Positions 53,332-63,288 of a DNA stretch of 64,000 bases are shown piece by piece. The first letter of the stretch is position 1. Each line of letters begins with the position of its first letter. The stretch covers positions 271,541 to 335,540 of the forward strand of contig VXNJ01000010.1 in NCBI GenBank assembly GCA_009840625.1, written 5' to 3'. The stretch comes from Chloroflexota bacterium. GTDB taxonomy: Bacteria; Chloroflexota; UBA11872; VXNJ01. Under the pieces are notes generated by a model that had not been told where the DNA came from, ran no database searches, and saw only the letters and a list, made by a program, of their open reading frames with translations. Made by a program: the position numbers and the translations under genes.

Positions 53332-55718
53332 TGTTGGCCTCCGTTTTGCTGAATGAGACGCCACAGGCGCTCGGGCCGCAGCGGCATGTCGATGTGCCTG
53401 ATGCCGAATGGCGCCAGGGCGTCCACCGCCGCGTTGATTACGCAGGGCGATACGCCGATGGTGCCCGCTTCACCGACGCCTTTAGCTCCGAGCGGATTGA
53501 CCGGAGTCGGGGTGACGGTGCGTTCGAGTTCGAAATGCGGCAGGTCGGCCGCGCGCGGCATTACGTAGTCCATGAAACTGGCCGTCAGCGGCTGTCCGTC
53601 CCGGTCGAACACGACCTCTTCGAACATCGCCTGGCCGATTCCCTGCGCCAGTCCGCCGTGCACCTGGCCTTCGACGATCAGCGGATTGATCACGTTGCCG
53701 CAGTCATCGACCGCCACCAGCTTCAACAGCTCGGGTTCGCCGGTTTCGCGATCGATTTCAATCATCGAGATGTGGCACCCGAACGGGTAGGTGTTGTTCT
53801 CGGGCTCGAAGAACGCCTCTTCGGAGAGCCCGGGTTCCAGCCCCGGCGGCAGCGGCACCGGTATGTAGGCAAAGTCGGCCACTTCGGCAAACGTCTTGCT
53901 CACTTCCGGACGACCGATCGCCTGGATCCGCCCGTCGACGAATTCGAGGTCCTCGGCCGTGATTTCGTGATCGGAAAGCAAAGCGGCCGCGAATTGTTTC
54001 ATCTTGTCGCTGGTCTTGCCGGCGGCGAGATTGAGAGCGGCCCCGCCGACCGCTTGCGAGCGGCTGCCGAAGGTCCCGATCCCCTGCTTTACGACGCCGG
54101 TGTCGCCATGCAGGATGGTGATGTCCTCGATCGGCACCGAGAAATGGTCCGCCAGCATCTGCGCGAACGTGGTCTCGTTGCCCTGGCCGTGCGGCGAGGA
54201 CCCGGTGGTGGCGGTGATCTTGCCGCCCCGCTCGATGGTCACCCCCGAGTGTTCCCAGCCTCCGACCGGAACGGTCGATGAGGGACCCAGGCCGCAGACT
54301 TCGACGTAGAAGGACATTCCCACGCCCACAATCCGGCCCTCGGCGCGGGCGCGGTCGCGTTCGGCCAGCATTCCCTGCCAGTCGGCCACTTCCAGCGCCT
54401 TGTCCAGGGTGGCGACGTAGTTGCCGGAGTCGTAGACCAGGCCGGTCACGGTCGGGTAAGGGAACTCCGCCGCCGGCATGAAGTTCATGCGCCGCAGCTC
54501 GGCCGGATCCATGTCCAGCTCGCGGGCCAGCATGTCGACGATCCGCTCCAGGAAGTAGAGCGCCTCGGGACGTCCGGCGCCGCGGTAGGCGTCGGTCGGA
54601 GTCTTGTTGGTGTAGACCTCGGTCAGCCCGTGGCGGACGACTCCGATCTTGTAAACCCCGTTCATCATCAAGCCGGTAAGGGTCGGGATGATCGCCGTCA
54701 GCAGGACCTGGTAGGCGCCGATGTCAGCCAGCAGGTTGGCGCGAACGGCCAGGATCTTGCCGTCCGACTTGGCCGCTATCTCGATGTCGCCGAGCAGGTC
54801 ACGGCCGTGGGTCGTGGCCAGAAACGCCTCGGTCCGGTCCTCGATCCACTTGACCGGGGCACCGGTCATCTTGGAGACCGCGGCGGCGGTGTATTCCTCG
54901 CCGTAGATGTTGATCTTGCAGCCGAATCCCCCGCCCACTTCGGGAGCTATCGCCCGGACCTGGTGCTCGCCCATGCCGAGCATCCCGGCCACCAGGGTCC
55001 GCAGGATGTGCGGGTTCTGGGTGGCGCTCCAGACGGTGATGTAGTCGCGGCCCGGCTCGTAGTGGGCCACGACCCCGCGGGGTTCCATCGCATTGGGGGC
55101 CAGGCGCTGATTGAGCATGCGCTGCCTTATCACCACGTCGGCCTCGGCAAACGCGGCGTCGACTTCGCTGTCGTCCTCGGGTTGGGCGGTTTCGGCGTTC
55201 ACGCCGGTGCCGCCGTAGACCCCGTCGACCGCGACATTGCGTTCGAATTCGTCGTGGATAAGGGTCGTTCCCTCGGTCATCGCCGCTTCGGGATCGACGA
55301 CCGCAGGGAGTTCCTCGTAGTCGACCGAGATCGCATCCGCGGCGTCGCGGGCCAGGTAGCGGTCTTCGGCCACGACCACGGCCACCGGCTCGCCGACGTA
55401 GCGCACCCGGTCGGTGGCGATTGAATGGTGGTCGGGCGCCGGGAAGGGGGTCCCGATCGGCATTGGCCCCAGGCTCTCGGCCAGCTGCGCGCCGGTGAGC
55501 ACCAGTTCGACGCCTTCCATCGCCTCGGCGGCGCTGGAGTCGATGCTGCGGATGTTGCCGTGGGCTATGTCTGAGCGCTTGAGGGCCATGTAGAGCATGC
55601 CCGGGAGCTTTACGTCGTCGACGTAGGTTGCAAGGCCCTGGATCAGACGCGGGTCCTCGCGCCGCCGGACGCGCTCGCCGATGAGTTTGGGCAGTACTGG
55701 TCCAACTTGGGTACTCAT
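53328..55718 (-). CDS. Molybdenum hydroxylase large subunit, form II CoxL-like (copy 1)
   Basis: The 796-residue protein holds the Mo-molybdopterin cytosine dinucleotide cofactor. Seen are an N-terminal [37 protein letters not shown], the active-site loop [20 protein letters not shown] and, near the end, [13 protein letters not shown] with the catalytic glutamate. The loop AYRGAGR marks form II enzymes; true CO dehydrogenase (form I) has AYxCSFR, so CO is probably not the substrate. ATG 55718 overlaps the CoxS stop as ATGA. A paralogue is at 56975 with stretches of near-identical DNA in the 3' half. Confidence 0.93.
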   Translation of the reverse strand: MSTQVGPVLPKLIGERVRRREDPRLIQGLATYVDDVKLPGMLYMALKRSDIAHGNIRSIDSSAAEAMEGVELVLTGAQLAESLGPMPIGTPFPAPDHHSIATDRVRYVGEPVAVVVAEDRYLARDAADAISVDYEELPAVVDPEAAMTEGTTLIHDEFERNVAVDGVYGGTGVNAETAQPEDDSEVDAAFAEADVVIRQRMLNQRLAPNAMEPRGVVAHYEPGRDYITVWSATQNPHILRTLVAGMLGMGEHQVRAIAPEVGGGFGCKINIYGEEYTAAAVSKMTGAPVKWIEDRTEAFLATTHGRDLLGDIEIAAKSDGKILAVRANLLADIGAYQVLLTAIIPTLTGLMMNGVYKIGVVRHGLTEVYTNKTPTDAYRGAGRPEALYFLERIVDMLARELDMDPAELRRMNFMPAAEFPYPTVTGLVYDSGNYVATLDKALEVADWQGMLAERDRARAEGRIVGVGMSFYVEVCGLGPSSTVPVGGWEHSGVTIERGGKITATTGSSPHGQGNETTFAQMLADHFSVPIEDITILHGDTGVVKQGIGTFGSRSQAVGGAALNLAAGKTSDKMKQFAAALLSDHEITAEDLEFVDGRIQAIGRPEVSKTFAEVADFAYIPVPLPPGLEPGLSEEAFFEPENNTYPFGCHISMIEIDRETGEPELLKLVAVDDCGNVINPLIVEGQVHGGLAQGIGQAMFEEVVFDRDGQPLTASFMDYVMPRAADLPHFELERTVTPTPVNPLGAKGVGEAGTIGVSPCVINAAVDALAPFGIRHIDMPLRPERLWRLIQQNGGQQ

Positions 55719-56194
55719 TGCTGCGCCATCCTTTCGGCCGCGGCCCGGATCGAATTGACGATGTGCTGGTAGCCGGTGCAGCGGCAAAGATTGCCGGAGA
55801 TCCCGGCCCGGATCTCGGCATCGCTGGGGTCCGGGTTGTTCTGCAGGAGGTCGAGCGCGGAGATGATCATGCCCGGCGTGCAGTAGCCGCATTGCAGGCC
55901 GTGCTCTTCCCAGAATCCTTCCTGCAGCGGGTGCAGTTCACCGTTCTGGGCCAGTCCCTCGATGGTGGTCACCTCGGCGCCGTCGGCCTGCACGGCAAAG
56001 GTCGTGCAGGATTTGACGCTTTTGCCGTCGACCAGGACCGTGCAGGCACCGCACTGGCTTGTGTCGCAACCGACGTGGGTGCCGGTCAGGTTCAGATCTT
56101 CACGCAGGAAATGCGCCAGCAGCAGCCGTGGCTCGACCACGGCCCGCCGCCGCCGCCCGTTCACCTGGACGGTTATTGGTACCGGATCCGACAT
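55715..56194 (-). CDS. 2Fe-2S subunit of a molybdenum hydroxylase (CoxS type)
   Basis: The 159-residue protein has two cluster domains: the plant-ferredoxin type at [22 protein letters not shown]-segment (about residues 43-64) and the helical four-cysteine domain [11 protein letters not shown] with [11 protein letters not shown] (about 103-145). It relays electrons from the Mo site to FAD. It is the only CoxS in the window and must serve both large subunits if both are active. Start ATG 56194 ([20 protein letters not shown]). Confidence 0.95.
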   Translation of the reverse strand: MSDPVPITVQVNGRRRRAVVEPRLLLAHFLREDLNLTGTHVGCDTSQCGACTVLVDGKSVKSCTTFAVQADGAEVTTIEGLAQNGELHPLQEGFWEEHGLQCGYCTPGMIISALDLLQNNPDPSDAEIRAGISGNLCRCTGYQHIVNSIRAAAERMAQQ

Positions 56195-56225
56195 TGCGAC
56201 CTCCTTGTCGCCGGGTCAGAGCCGC

Positions 56226-56672
56226 CTAGGCGGCGCTTTTCTCAATTCGTTGTTCGATGGCCCTGCAGAACTGACCGATCAGGAGCCGGGCGGCTCCGCC
56301 CATCAGCCGGTTGCCGAGGCGGGCGATCGTGCCCCTGGCCCGGACCTCGGCCTGATAGTGCATGACCGTCTGATTGCCGGCCTCCTCCAGCCGCACCCGC
56401 GCGTCGGCGGTCCCGCCGCCGGGTCGGCCCGAGCCTTCGATGCGGAGGCGGAAGGACTCCTCGGGAACCCGTTCGGAGACCTCTACCCGTCCCTGGTAAG
56501 TGCCGCGGACGGCGGCGATCCCCACGCGCATGCTGGACTCGTAAGTGTCGGGTCCGACTTCATCGAAGCTCTGCACGCCGGGCAGCGTGGCGGCCAGGAC
56601 CTCGGGATCCAGGAGCATCTGGTACAGCAAAGGGCGCGGTCCGGCAAACTGGTGCTCGCCGCTGATCTGCAC
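56226..56672 (-). CDS. CoxG-like SRPBCC accessory protein
   Basis: The 148-residue protein begins (M)[20 protein letters not shown] and contains [20 protein letters not shown], the CoxG signature, then an [16 protein letters not shown] tail. CoxG is thought to help membrane anchoring or maturation of the CO dehydrogenase-type complex. GTG 56672 lies about 9 nt after GGAGG, which matches the family N-terminus better than the TTG two codons upstream. It is the 5' neighbour of coxS on this strand. Confidence 0.9.
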   Translation of the reverse strand: MQISGEHQFAGPRPLLYQMLLDPEVLAATLPGVQSFDEVGPDTYESSMRVGIAAVRGTYQGRVEVSERVPEESFRLRIEGSGRPGGGTADARVRLEEAGNQTVMHYQAEVRARGTIARLGNRLMGGAARLLIGQFCRAIEQRIEKSAA

Positions 56673-56974
56673 CGCCAAACCCCTCCTCCCGGCACCCACC
56701 GCCGAGCAACTTCCAATAAACCCGCGTAGGCCAGATTAGGCCGGCCGACCCGGGAGCCGAAATCCCGTCTCAACCGGCCCGAAGTAGCCCGGGTTCCCGG
56801 TTGGGCGCCCCGATTCTAAAGGTGGCCGCTGACCCCTTATGCCCGCTCGAACAGGGCCGGTTCGGGCGATGTTCCGACCGGGCTCAGCGGTCCTCGTCGA
56901 CGGATGGCCAAAACGTGCGGTTGACCCAATTTGCGGGTCGCCGCGTCCGCGACGGCCATCGGTCGCGGCCGGTG
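56673..56974. other. Gap of 302 nt between coxG and the second coxL
   Basis: No coding frame with support, RNA gene or clear repeat was found here. It is unusually long for this compact operon and should contain the promoter for coxG-coxS-coxL-coxM if that part is transcribed independently of the upstream coxL copy 2. Confidence 0.4.
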
Positions 56975-59362
56975 TCAGGCACGGCGGCGGCCCGCTTGAA
57001 TGAGGCGCCATAGGCGTTCGGGTCGCAGCGGCATTTCGACGTGTCGAACCCCGAACGGGGCGAGCGCGTCGACCGCCGCATTAGCCAAGCATGGCGCCGC
57101 TCCGATGGTGCCGGCCTCGCCGACGCCCTTGGCGCCGAGAGGATTCAACGGGGTCGGGGTCACGGTTCTGGCCAGTTGGAATACTGGCAGGTCGGCCGCC
57201 CGCGGCATTACGTAGTCCATGAAACTGGCCGTCAGCGGCTGTCCGTCCTGGTCGAACACGACCTCTTCGAACATCGCCTGGCCGATTCCCTGCGCCAGTC
57301 CGCCTTGGATCTGGCCTTCGACTATCAGCGGATTGATCACGTTGCCGCAGTCGTCGACCGCGGTCAGCTTGAGCAATTTGGGAACACCGGTTCCGGGGTC
57401 GATCTCGATCATCGAGATGTGACACCCGAATGGGTAGGTGTTGTTCTCGGGCTCGAAGAACGCCTCTTCGGAAAGCCCGGGTTCCAGTCCCGGCGGCAGC
57501 GGTACCGGTATGTAGGCAAAGTCGGCCACATCGGCGAACGAGCGCCAGATTTGCGGTCGGCCGGCGGCTTGAATGCGTCCGTTGGCGAACTCCAGATCGG
57601 CGGTTTCGACCTCGTCGTCGGCCATCAGGGCGGCCGCGAATTGCTTCATCTTGGCGCCGGCCTTCTGGGCGGCCTTCAGCAGCGCGGTCCCGCCTACGGC
57701 CTGCGAGCGGCTCCCGAAGGTCCCCACGCCTTGCTTTACCACCCCGGTGTCGCCGTGCAGGATGGCGATGTCCTCGATCGGAATCGAGAAATGGTCGGCC
57801 AGCATTTGCGCGAACGTGGTCTCGTGGCCCTGGCCGTGGGAAGTCGTTCCGGTGGTGGCGCTGACCTTCCCGCCGCGCTCGACCGTCACCGCCGAGTGCT
57901 CCCAGCCGCCGGTCCCTCCGGGGGCCGAGGGACCACGGCCGCAGATCTCGACGAAACAGGCCAGGCCCACGCCGACGATGCGGCCTTCGGCGCGGGCGGC
58001 GTCGCGTTCGGCCATCAGCGCGTCCCACCCGGCAATCTCAAGCGCCAGCTCCAGGTTTAGACGGTAGTTGCCCGAATCGTAGACCAGGCCGGTGGCGGTC
58101 CGGTAAGGGAACTGGTCGGTTGCAACGAAATTGCGGCGTCGGATTTCGGCCGGATCGATTTCCAGCTCGCGGGCCAGCATGTCAACGGCGCGTTCCAGGA
58201 AGTAGATCCCCTCCGGTCGGCCGGCGCCGCGATAGGCGTCGGTCGGGGTCTTGTTGGTGAATACCTCGGTCAACTCGTGGTGGATCAGCGGAATCGAATA
58301 GACGCCGCTGATCATCCGGCCGGCGTTGGTCGGGATCGCGGCTGTCATCAGCGCCTGATAGGCGCCGATGTCGGCGACGAGTTTGGCTCGCACAGCCAGG
58401 ATCGAACCGTCGCGCCGGGCCGCAATTTCGATGTCGCCGTGGATATCGCGCCCGTGCGACGTGGTCAGGAACGCCTCGGTGCGGTCCTCGATCCACTTGA
58501 CCGGGGCGCGCACGATGCGGGACAGCGCGGCCACGACGTGATCCTCCCCGTAGACCTTTTTGGCCCCAAAGCCGCCGCCCACTTCCGGGGCGATCGCGCG
58601 TACCTGGTGTTCGCCCAGACCCAGAACCCTGGCCACCATTGACCGCAGCAGGTGCGGGGCCTGGGTCGAGCTCCAGATGGTCAGGTAATCGCGACCGTGA
58701 TCGAATTCGGCGACCACGCCGCGCGGCTCGGTCGCGCTCGGCGCGAGGCGCTGATTGAGCATCGACTGCTTGACGACGACGTCAGCGCCGGCGAACGCTG
58801 CCGCGACTGCATCGTCGTCGCCCTCGCGGGCGGTCGCCGGATCGACCGGGGTTCCCCCGCGGAAGCGGTCGAGCGCGATGTTGCGCTCAAACCCTTCATG
58901 CAATCTGACCGCGTCCTCGGCGACGGCAGCGTGCGGATCGACCACGGCCGGCAGTTCCTCGTACGTGATCCGGATTGCGTCGACCGCGTCGCCGGCGATG
59001 TAGCGGTCGGCGGCAACCACCACTGCCACCGGCTCGCCGACGTAGCGCACCCGGTCGATGGCCAGCGGATGCTGGTTGGGCGCGCGGATAGCGGACACCC
59101 GCGGTATCGGGCCGATGTGTTCGGCCAGCTGCGCGCCGGTAAGAACCAGCTCGACCCCGCTGATCGATTCGGCCGCGCTGGTGTCGATGACGCGGATGTT
59201 CCCGTGGGCGATCTCGGACCGCTTGAAGGCGGCGTGCAGCATGCCGGGTAGTTTGAGGTCGTCTACGTAGGCGGCCTGACCCTGCACGAGACGCGGGTCC
59301 TCGCGGCGTCGGACGCGCGCCCCGATCAGTTTCGGCAGCACCGGACCGTCCAGGTGTTTCAT
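56975..59362 (-). CDS. Molybdenum hydroxylase large subunit, form II CoxL-like (copy 2)
   Basis: The 795-residue protein has the same layout as copy 1: [36 protein letters not shown], the form II loop [20 protein letters not shown] and [16 protein letters not shown]. Differences near the Mo site (GAK for GCK, and VYGED) suggest a related but not identical substrate. No small or medium subunit accompanies it, so it may share CoxS and CoxM encoded at 52480-56194. ATG 59362 ([14 protein letters not shown]). Confidence 0.92.
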   Translation of the reverse strand: MKHLDGPVLPKLIGARVRRREDPRLVQGQAAYVDDLKLPGMLHAAFKRSEIAHGNIRVIDTSAAESISGVELVLTGAQLAEHIGPIPRVSAIRAPNQHPLAIDRVRYVGEPVAVVVAADRYIAGDAVDAIRITYEELPAVVDPHAAVAEDAVRLHEGFERNIALDRFRGGTPVDPATAREGDDDAVAAAFAGADVVVKQSMLNQRLAPSATEPRGVVAEFDHGRDYLTIWSSTQAPHLLRSMVARVLGLGEHQVRAIAPEVGGGFGAKKVYGEDHVVAALSRIVRAPVKWIEDRTEAFLTTSHGRDIHGDIEIAARRDGSILAVRAKLVADIGAYQALMTAAIPTNAGRMISGVYSIPLIHHELTEVFTNKTPTDAYRGAGRPEGIYFLERAVDMLARELEIDPAEIRRRNFVATDQFPYRTATGLVYDSGNYRLNLELALEIAGWDALMAERDAARAEGRIVGVGLACFVEICGRGPSAPGGTGGWEHSAVTVERGGKVSATTGTTSHGQGHETTFAQMLADHFSIPIEDIAILHGDTGVVKQGVGTFGSRSQAVGGTALLKAAQKAGAKMKQFAAALMADDEVETADLEFANGRIQAAGRPQIWRSFADVADFAYIPVPLPPGLEPGLSEEAFFEPENNTYPFGCHISMIEIDPGTGVPKLLKLTAVDDCGNVINPLIVEGQIQGGLAQGIGQAMFEEVVFDQDGQPLTASFMDYVMPRAADLPVFQLARTVTPTPLNPLGAKGVGEAGTIGAAPCLANAAVDALAPFGVRHVEMPLRPERLWRLIQAGRRRA

Positions 59363-59398
59363 CGCGGCGGCCGGGGAGGCGGGAGCGGTTCCAGGGGT

Positions 59399-60799
59399 CT
59401 AGACCGAAGGGTGGCGCCGGTAATCGGTCGCCTGCTCGAAGGCGTAACCGGCGCGGCAGAGGACGGCTTCGTCCCCGGGCGACCCGACGAGCTGCAGGGC
59501 CGTGGGCAGGCCCTCTTCGGTCCACCCGTTGGGCAGGGTGAGAGTCGGGGCGCGATTCATGTCCCAGGGGGCGGCGAACCGCCGGCGAACCGGACCGTGA
59601 TCGACCATGGGTCCGTCGTAGAGGGATTCTTCCGAAACCGGATGTGGCAGGTCTCCACCTGCGGGACAAGCGAGCATGTCGATTCCGTCAAATGCACGGG
59701 CGAGCAATCCGGTCAGTTCGGCGCGCAGATCACAAGCCTCTGCGTACTCGACCGCCGACTTCGAAGCCCCAAGCTCCAACCAACCGCGGAACCAGGGTCC
59801 GTAGTCCCGGGCCCGGCTGGGAAAAGTCTCGGCGTGAGCGGCTAGAGCCTCCACCGAACAGAGCGTGGGCCAGACAAGGGTGTACGGGTCGATCGGGGGC
59901 AGTTCGACGTCCACGATCTCGGCGCCCAATGCCTCCAGGGCCCTGACCGATTCGGCGACCGCGGCGGCGATCCGCTCGTCCACGTCTCGGGTGGCGTATC
60001 CAGGGTCGTACCCGACCCGGAGGCCGGCGATTCCGGCAGCGATCTCGTCAAGCAGCGCCGGGGCGGGCTCGGGCAGCGTCGTAGCGTCGTTGGAATCGTC
60101 GCCGGCGATAGTCTCGAGCACCGCCGCGCAATCCCAGGTTGAGCGCGTCATCGGCCCGACGTGGTCCAGCGATTGGGCCAGGTCGAGCACCCCGTAGCGG
60201 CTCACCCGTCCCCACGTGGGCTTGAGCCCGGTTATCCCGCAGGCGGCGGCCGGCGACCTGATCGAGCCGCCGGTGTCGCTGCCCAGCGAGGCGTAGCAAA
60301 GTCCGGCGGCGGTCGCGACGCCCGAGCCGCTCGACGACGCCCCCGTCCAGCGGTCGGGCGCCCAGGGGTTGAGCGGAATCTGGCGGGCGCGGTTGTAACC
60401 GCCCATCGCTCCCTCGGTCAGGTTCAACTTGCCCAGCAGAATCGCGCCGGCGGATTTGAACCTGGCAACCACGGTGGAATCGAAATCCGGAACCAGGTCC
60501 TCCAGAACCTTGGTCCCGCCCATGGTGCGCGTGCCCTGCGTGAAGCAGAGGTCCTTGACCGCAATCGGGATTCCGTGCAGTGGCCCTCGGTATCGGCCGC
60601 TGGCGATTTCCTGCCTCGCCCGGTCGGCCGCTTCCAGGGCGGACTCGGCCATAACGGTCGCATAGCTTCGCCAGGCCCCGTCGATGGCCGCGATGCGGTC
60701 CAGCTGGGCGCGGGTCAATTCGACTGGACAAAGATCCCCCGCGGCCAGACGCGGAGCGAGTTCCTCGATCGTGGCGTAGCAGAGCTCTTCGGAGTTCAT
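59399..60799 (-). CDS. Amidase (amidase-signature family)
   Basis: The 466-residue protein has the Ser-cisSer-Lys triad region: lysine in IPIAVKDLCFTQGTRTMGG, GASSSGSGVATAAGL and LGSDTGGSIRSPAAACGITG with the two serines. Family members hydrolyse amides such as nicotinamide, urea derivatives or glutamyl-tRNA. It is not GatA: no gatB or gatC is adjacent and GatA-type markers are weak. Its place 36 nt before the CoxL copy 2 gene on the same strand suggests an amide product of the hydroxylase, or its substrate, is cleaved. ATG 60799. Confidence 0.9.
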   Translation of the reverse strand: MNSEELCYATIEELAPRLAAGDLCPVELTRAQLDRIAAIDGAWRSYATVMAESALEAADRARQEIASGRYRGPLHGIPIAVKDLCFTQGTRTMGGTKVLEDLVPDFDSTVVARFKSAGAILLGKLNLTEGAMGGYNRARQIPLNPWAPDRWTGASSSGSGVATAAGLCYASLGSDTGGSIRSPAAACGITGLKPTWGRVSRYGVLDLAQSLDHVGPMTRSTWDCAAVLETIAGDDSNDATTLPEPAPALLDEIAAGIAGLRVGYDPGYATRDVDERIAAAVAESVRALEALGAEIVDVELPPIDPYTLVWPTLCSVEALAAHAETFPSRARDYGPWFRGWLELGASKSAVEYAEACDLRAELTGLLARAFDGIDMLACPAGGDLPHPVSEESLYDGPMVDHGPVRRRFAAPWDMNRAPTLTLPNGWTEEGLPTALQLVGSPGDEAVLCRAGYAFEQATDYRRHPSV

Positions 60800-60878
60800 G
60801 TGGCTCTCGTTCCTGGGCTTTCCGGCGCCGCCGGCCCGATTGTGCTTTGGCTATTTCCGGCCAATTGGCGAAGGCCGG

Positions 60879-61391
60879 TCAGCCGGTGGAATCCTTGAAT
60901 TGGCCGACCTCGCTCAATTCGCCGGTGGCACAGTCATAGACGAATCCCCGCACCCGGTCCTTGTGCGGGATGAAGGGGCTGGCCTGGATCAAAGCGATCG
61001 ATTGGCGCACGTCGTCTTCAAGATCCGTGAACGCGCCCAGCGCGAACGGGGGCCGCAGCCCGGTTTCGGCCTCGATCTGATCCTTGACGTCATCGTCGCG
61101 GAATTTGAGCATTCCGCAGTCGCTGTGGTGGATGACCGCGATTTCGGTTGTTCCCAGCAATCGCTGCGAGATCACCAGGGATCGCAAGGCGTCTTCGCTG
61201 ACAATGCCCCCGGCGTTGCGAATCACGTGCGCGTCGCCTTCGGCAATTCCCAGGAACCGGTGGACGTCCAGGCGGGCGTCCATGCAGGTAACGACCGCCA
61301 GCCGAAGCGCCGGCGGCGATGCCAGGTCGCCATGCTCGAAGCCCGCGGCGAACCGGGCGTTGTTGGCCAGGAGTTCTTCGATTACCGACAA
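60879..61391 (-). CDS. Beta-class carbonic anhydrase
   Basis: The 170-residue protein carries the beta-CA zinc site: cysteine and aspartate in VVTCMDARLDVHRFLG (about residues 36-38), then IHHSDCGML with histidine and cysteine near 92-95. It interconverts CO2 and bicarbonate. TTG 61391 is taken as start, after a G-rich stretch. It sits between the amidase and ggt on the same strand; amidase plus carbonic anhydrase could supply or trap CO2 from carbamate-type chemistry, but this is speculative. Confidence 0.93.
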   Translation of the reverse strand: MSVIEELLANNARFAAGFEHGDLASPPALRLAVVTCMDARLDVHRFLGIAEGDAHVIRNAGGIVSEDALRSLVISQRLLGTTEIAVIHHSDCGMLKFRDDDVKDQIEAETGLRPPFALGAFTDLEDDVRQSIALIQASPFIPHKDRVRGFVYDCATGELSEVGQFKDSTG

Positions 61392-61460
61392 ATCTGCCCC
61401 CCGGTTAGCGCGCGGGATCGAATTGAGCGCGCCCTATTAGAAGGTTTAAGGTCGGCTACT

Positions 61461-63170
61461 TCAAATGCCCTGGGCGTGGGCGGAATGGAAGGTGTCCACG
61501 CCGGCCCGGAAGCCCGCGCGGGCGTCGGCGACGATCGCCACCGGGCTGGCAAAACTCGAAAAACCCTCCGCCAGGTCCATGTCGCCGTTCACGTTGATGC
61601 GGTGTCCGCGGCTCCGCAGCCCGGCGACGATTTCCTCTGCAAAGCGCGGGTCTAGCGCCGTTTCGGGCAGCGAACAGTCCACCCGAGGCGAATCGATGGC
61701 TTCCTGTGGCCCCATCCCAAAATCCACTACCTTGGAGATGAGCTGGGTGACGCAGTTGGTTATGCGGCGTCCGCCCGAGGCCCCAACCGCCATGATCGCC
61801 CCCTCCGGACCCAGCACCAGCGCCGGGGTCATGTTGTTCAGGGCCCGTTTGCCGGGCTGGATGGAATTGACCCGGCCCGGAACCGGGTCGAACCACATCA
61901 TTCCGTTGTTCAGGACCACGCCGGTCCCCGGCGACATGAATCCGGACCCGAAACTGGCCATCAGGGTGTTGGTCAGCGAGACCGCATTGCCGTCTCCGTC
62001 CATTGCGCAGAGGTGGGTCGTCCCGGCGTCGAATGCCGGTGCGCTGGCGGGCAATCTGGGCCCCGGCGGCGCGTCATCGAACTGCCAGGGGTCGCCGGGT
62101 TCGAACACCGGGACTTTCCGCGGGTCGATGAGGGCGGCCCGCTCGGCCAGGTACCCATCGGCGACGAGGCCGCGCCAGGGAGCCTGGACCGTCTCCGGGT
62201 CGGACATGTAGGCGTAGCGGTCGGCGTAGGCCAGGCGCGCGCTGGCGATGTAGGCGTGCAATCCGTCGAGACTGTTGTGGCCCAGTTCCGGACCGCCGCT
62301 CAGCTCGAACAGCTTCAGGGTCATCGCCGAGGTGGTGCCGGCGCACGCGAACGGCGGCACCCGCACGGTCCGGGATGAATAGGCGATCTCCAGGCCGCGG
62401 TCCCAGTGGTAGGGCCGGTATTCGGCCAGGTCAAGTTCGGTGAGGATCCCGCCGGCGTCGGCGACACCGGCGACGATCGCGCTGGCCACGTCACCGCGGT
62501 AGAAACCGGCCGGCCCCCGCTCGGCGATCTCCTCGAGGACGTTGGCGAGATCGCCCTGCCGCAGGCGCACCTCGGCGCCGGGTTCGGAAGCCGGCAACTG
62601 CCCGTCGGGCAGGAACGTGCGGGCAAGTTCCTCCGACCCGAGCAGCTTGGGTACGGCCATTCCCAGCGCGTAGAGGGCGTGCCAGCCGGGAACGAATCCA
62701 TCACGGGCCAGCGCGATCGCCGGGGCGACGACCTCGGCGAGCGGCAATCTGCCCAGACGCGCCTGGGCCTCGCACAGCCCCGCCACCGCGCCGGGTACGG
62801 CGATCGAGCGCGCCCCCTGGAGGTTTGCGTCGCCTTCCACGCCCGGCCAGCCAAAACTGCCGACCGCGACTTCCCCGGTGAGGGTGTACATGTCGGGCCG
62901 GGCATTGACCGGACCCTTCATCTGGAAGCCGAAAACGCCGCCGCGGCCGTCGACCTGATAGACCAGGTAGCCGCCGCCGCCGATGCCGCTGGATCCGGGT
63001 TCGACGACTCCGACCGCGAATGCGGCCGCCACGGCGGCGTCGACCGCGTTTCCGCCCAGTTCGAGCATTGCCAGACCGGCCGCGGTGGCGCGGCGGTCTT
63101 TGCTGGCCACCATGCCGCCATTGGCGACCGCCTCGGTCTTGGCGATCGTCGTGCGGGTCGGCTTGTTCAT
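61461..63170 (-). CDS. ggt: Gamma-glutamyltransferase family protein
   Basis: The 569-residue Ntn-hydrolase is a proenzyme whose catalytic threonine becomes the new N-terminus after self-cleavage; it is seen as DAGTTHLCAMDGDGNAVSLT (near residue 377). The glycine loop VGASGGRRITNCVTQ, MVASKDRRATAAGLAMLELG and GIGGGGYLVYQVDG near the start are also family features. No clear signal peptide is present, unlike secreted GGT, so it may act in the cytosol on gamma-glutamyl or related amides (the oxamate/cephalosporin-acylase-like subgroup is possible). ATG 63170. Confidence 0.9.
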   Translation of the reverse strand: MNKPTRTTIAKTEAVANGGMVASKDRRATAAGLAMLELGGNAVDAAVAAAFAVGVVEPGSSGIGGGGYLVYQVDGRGGVFGFQMKGPVNARPDMYTLTGEVAVGSFGWPGVEGDANLQGARSIAVPGAVAGLCEAQARLGRLPLAEVVAPAIALARDGFVPGWHALYALGMAVPKLLGSEELARTFLPDGQLPASEPGAEVRLRQGDLANVLEEIAERGPAGFYRGDVASAIVAGVADAGGILTELDLAEYRPYHWDRGLEIAYSSRTVRVPPFACAGTTSAMTLKLFELSGGPELGHNSLDGLHAYIASARLAYADRYAYMSDPETVQAPWRGLVADGYLAERAALIDPRKVPVFEPGDPWQFDDAPPGPRLPASAPAFDAGTTHLCAMDGDGNAVSLTNTLMASFGSGFMSPGTGVVLNNGMMWFDPVPGRVNSIQPGKRALNNMTPALVLGPEGAIMAVGASGGRRITNCVTQLISKVVDFGMGPQEAIDSPRVDCSLPETALDPRFAEEIVAGLRSRGHRINVNGDMDLAEGFSSFASPVAIVADARAGFRAGVDTFHSAHAQGI

Positions 63171-63288
63171 CTTGGAGTTTGGACTTTTCGCCTCGATACA
63201 GCTGGGCGCGAGCAGTTTCCCTGGAGGTTTTTAACCTAGCCGGGGACCGCGCCCCGACCCGCGGGCGATCCGGCCGCCGCGCGGCCGG

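Noticed and set aside
53328..56194. Aerobic CO dehydrogenase (coxMSL)
   Set aside because: The large-subunit loop is AYRGAGR (form II), not AYxCSFR with the cysteine needed by true CO oxidation, so CO use is not claimed.
59399..60799. GatA subunit of tRNA amidotransferase
   Set aside because: No gatB or gatC neighbours; the operon context points to a catabolic amidase instead.
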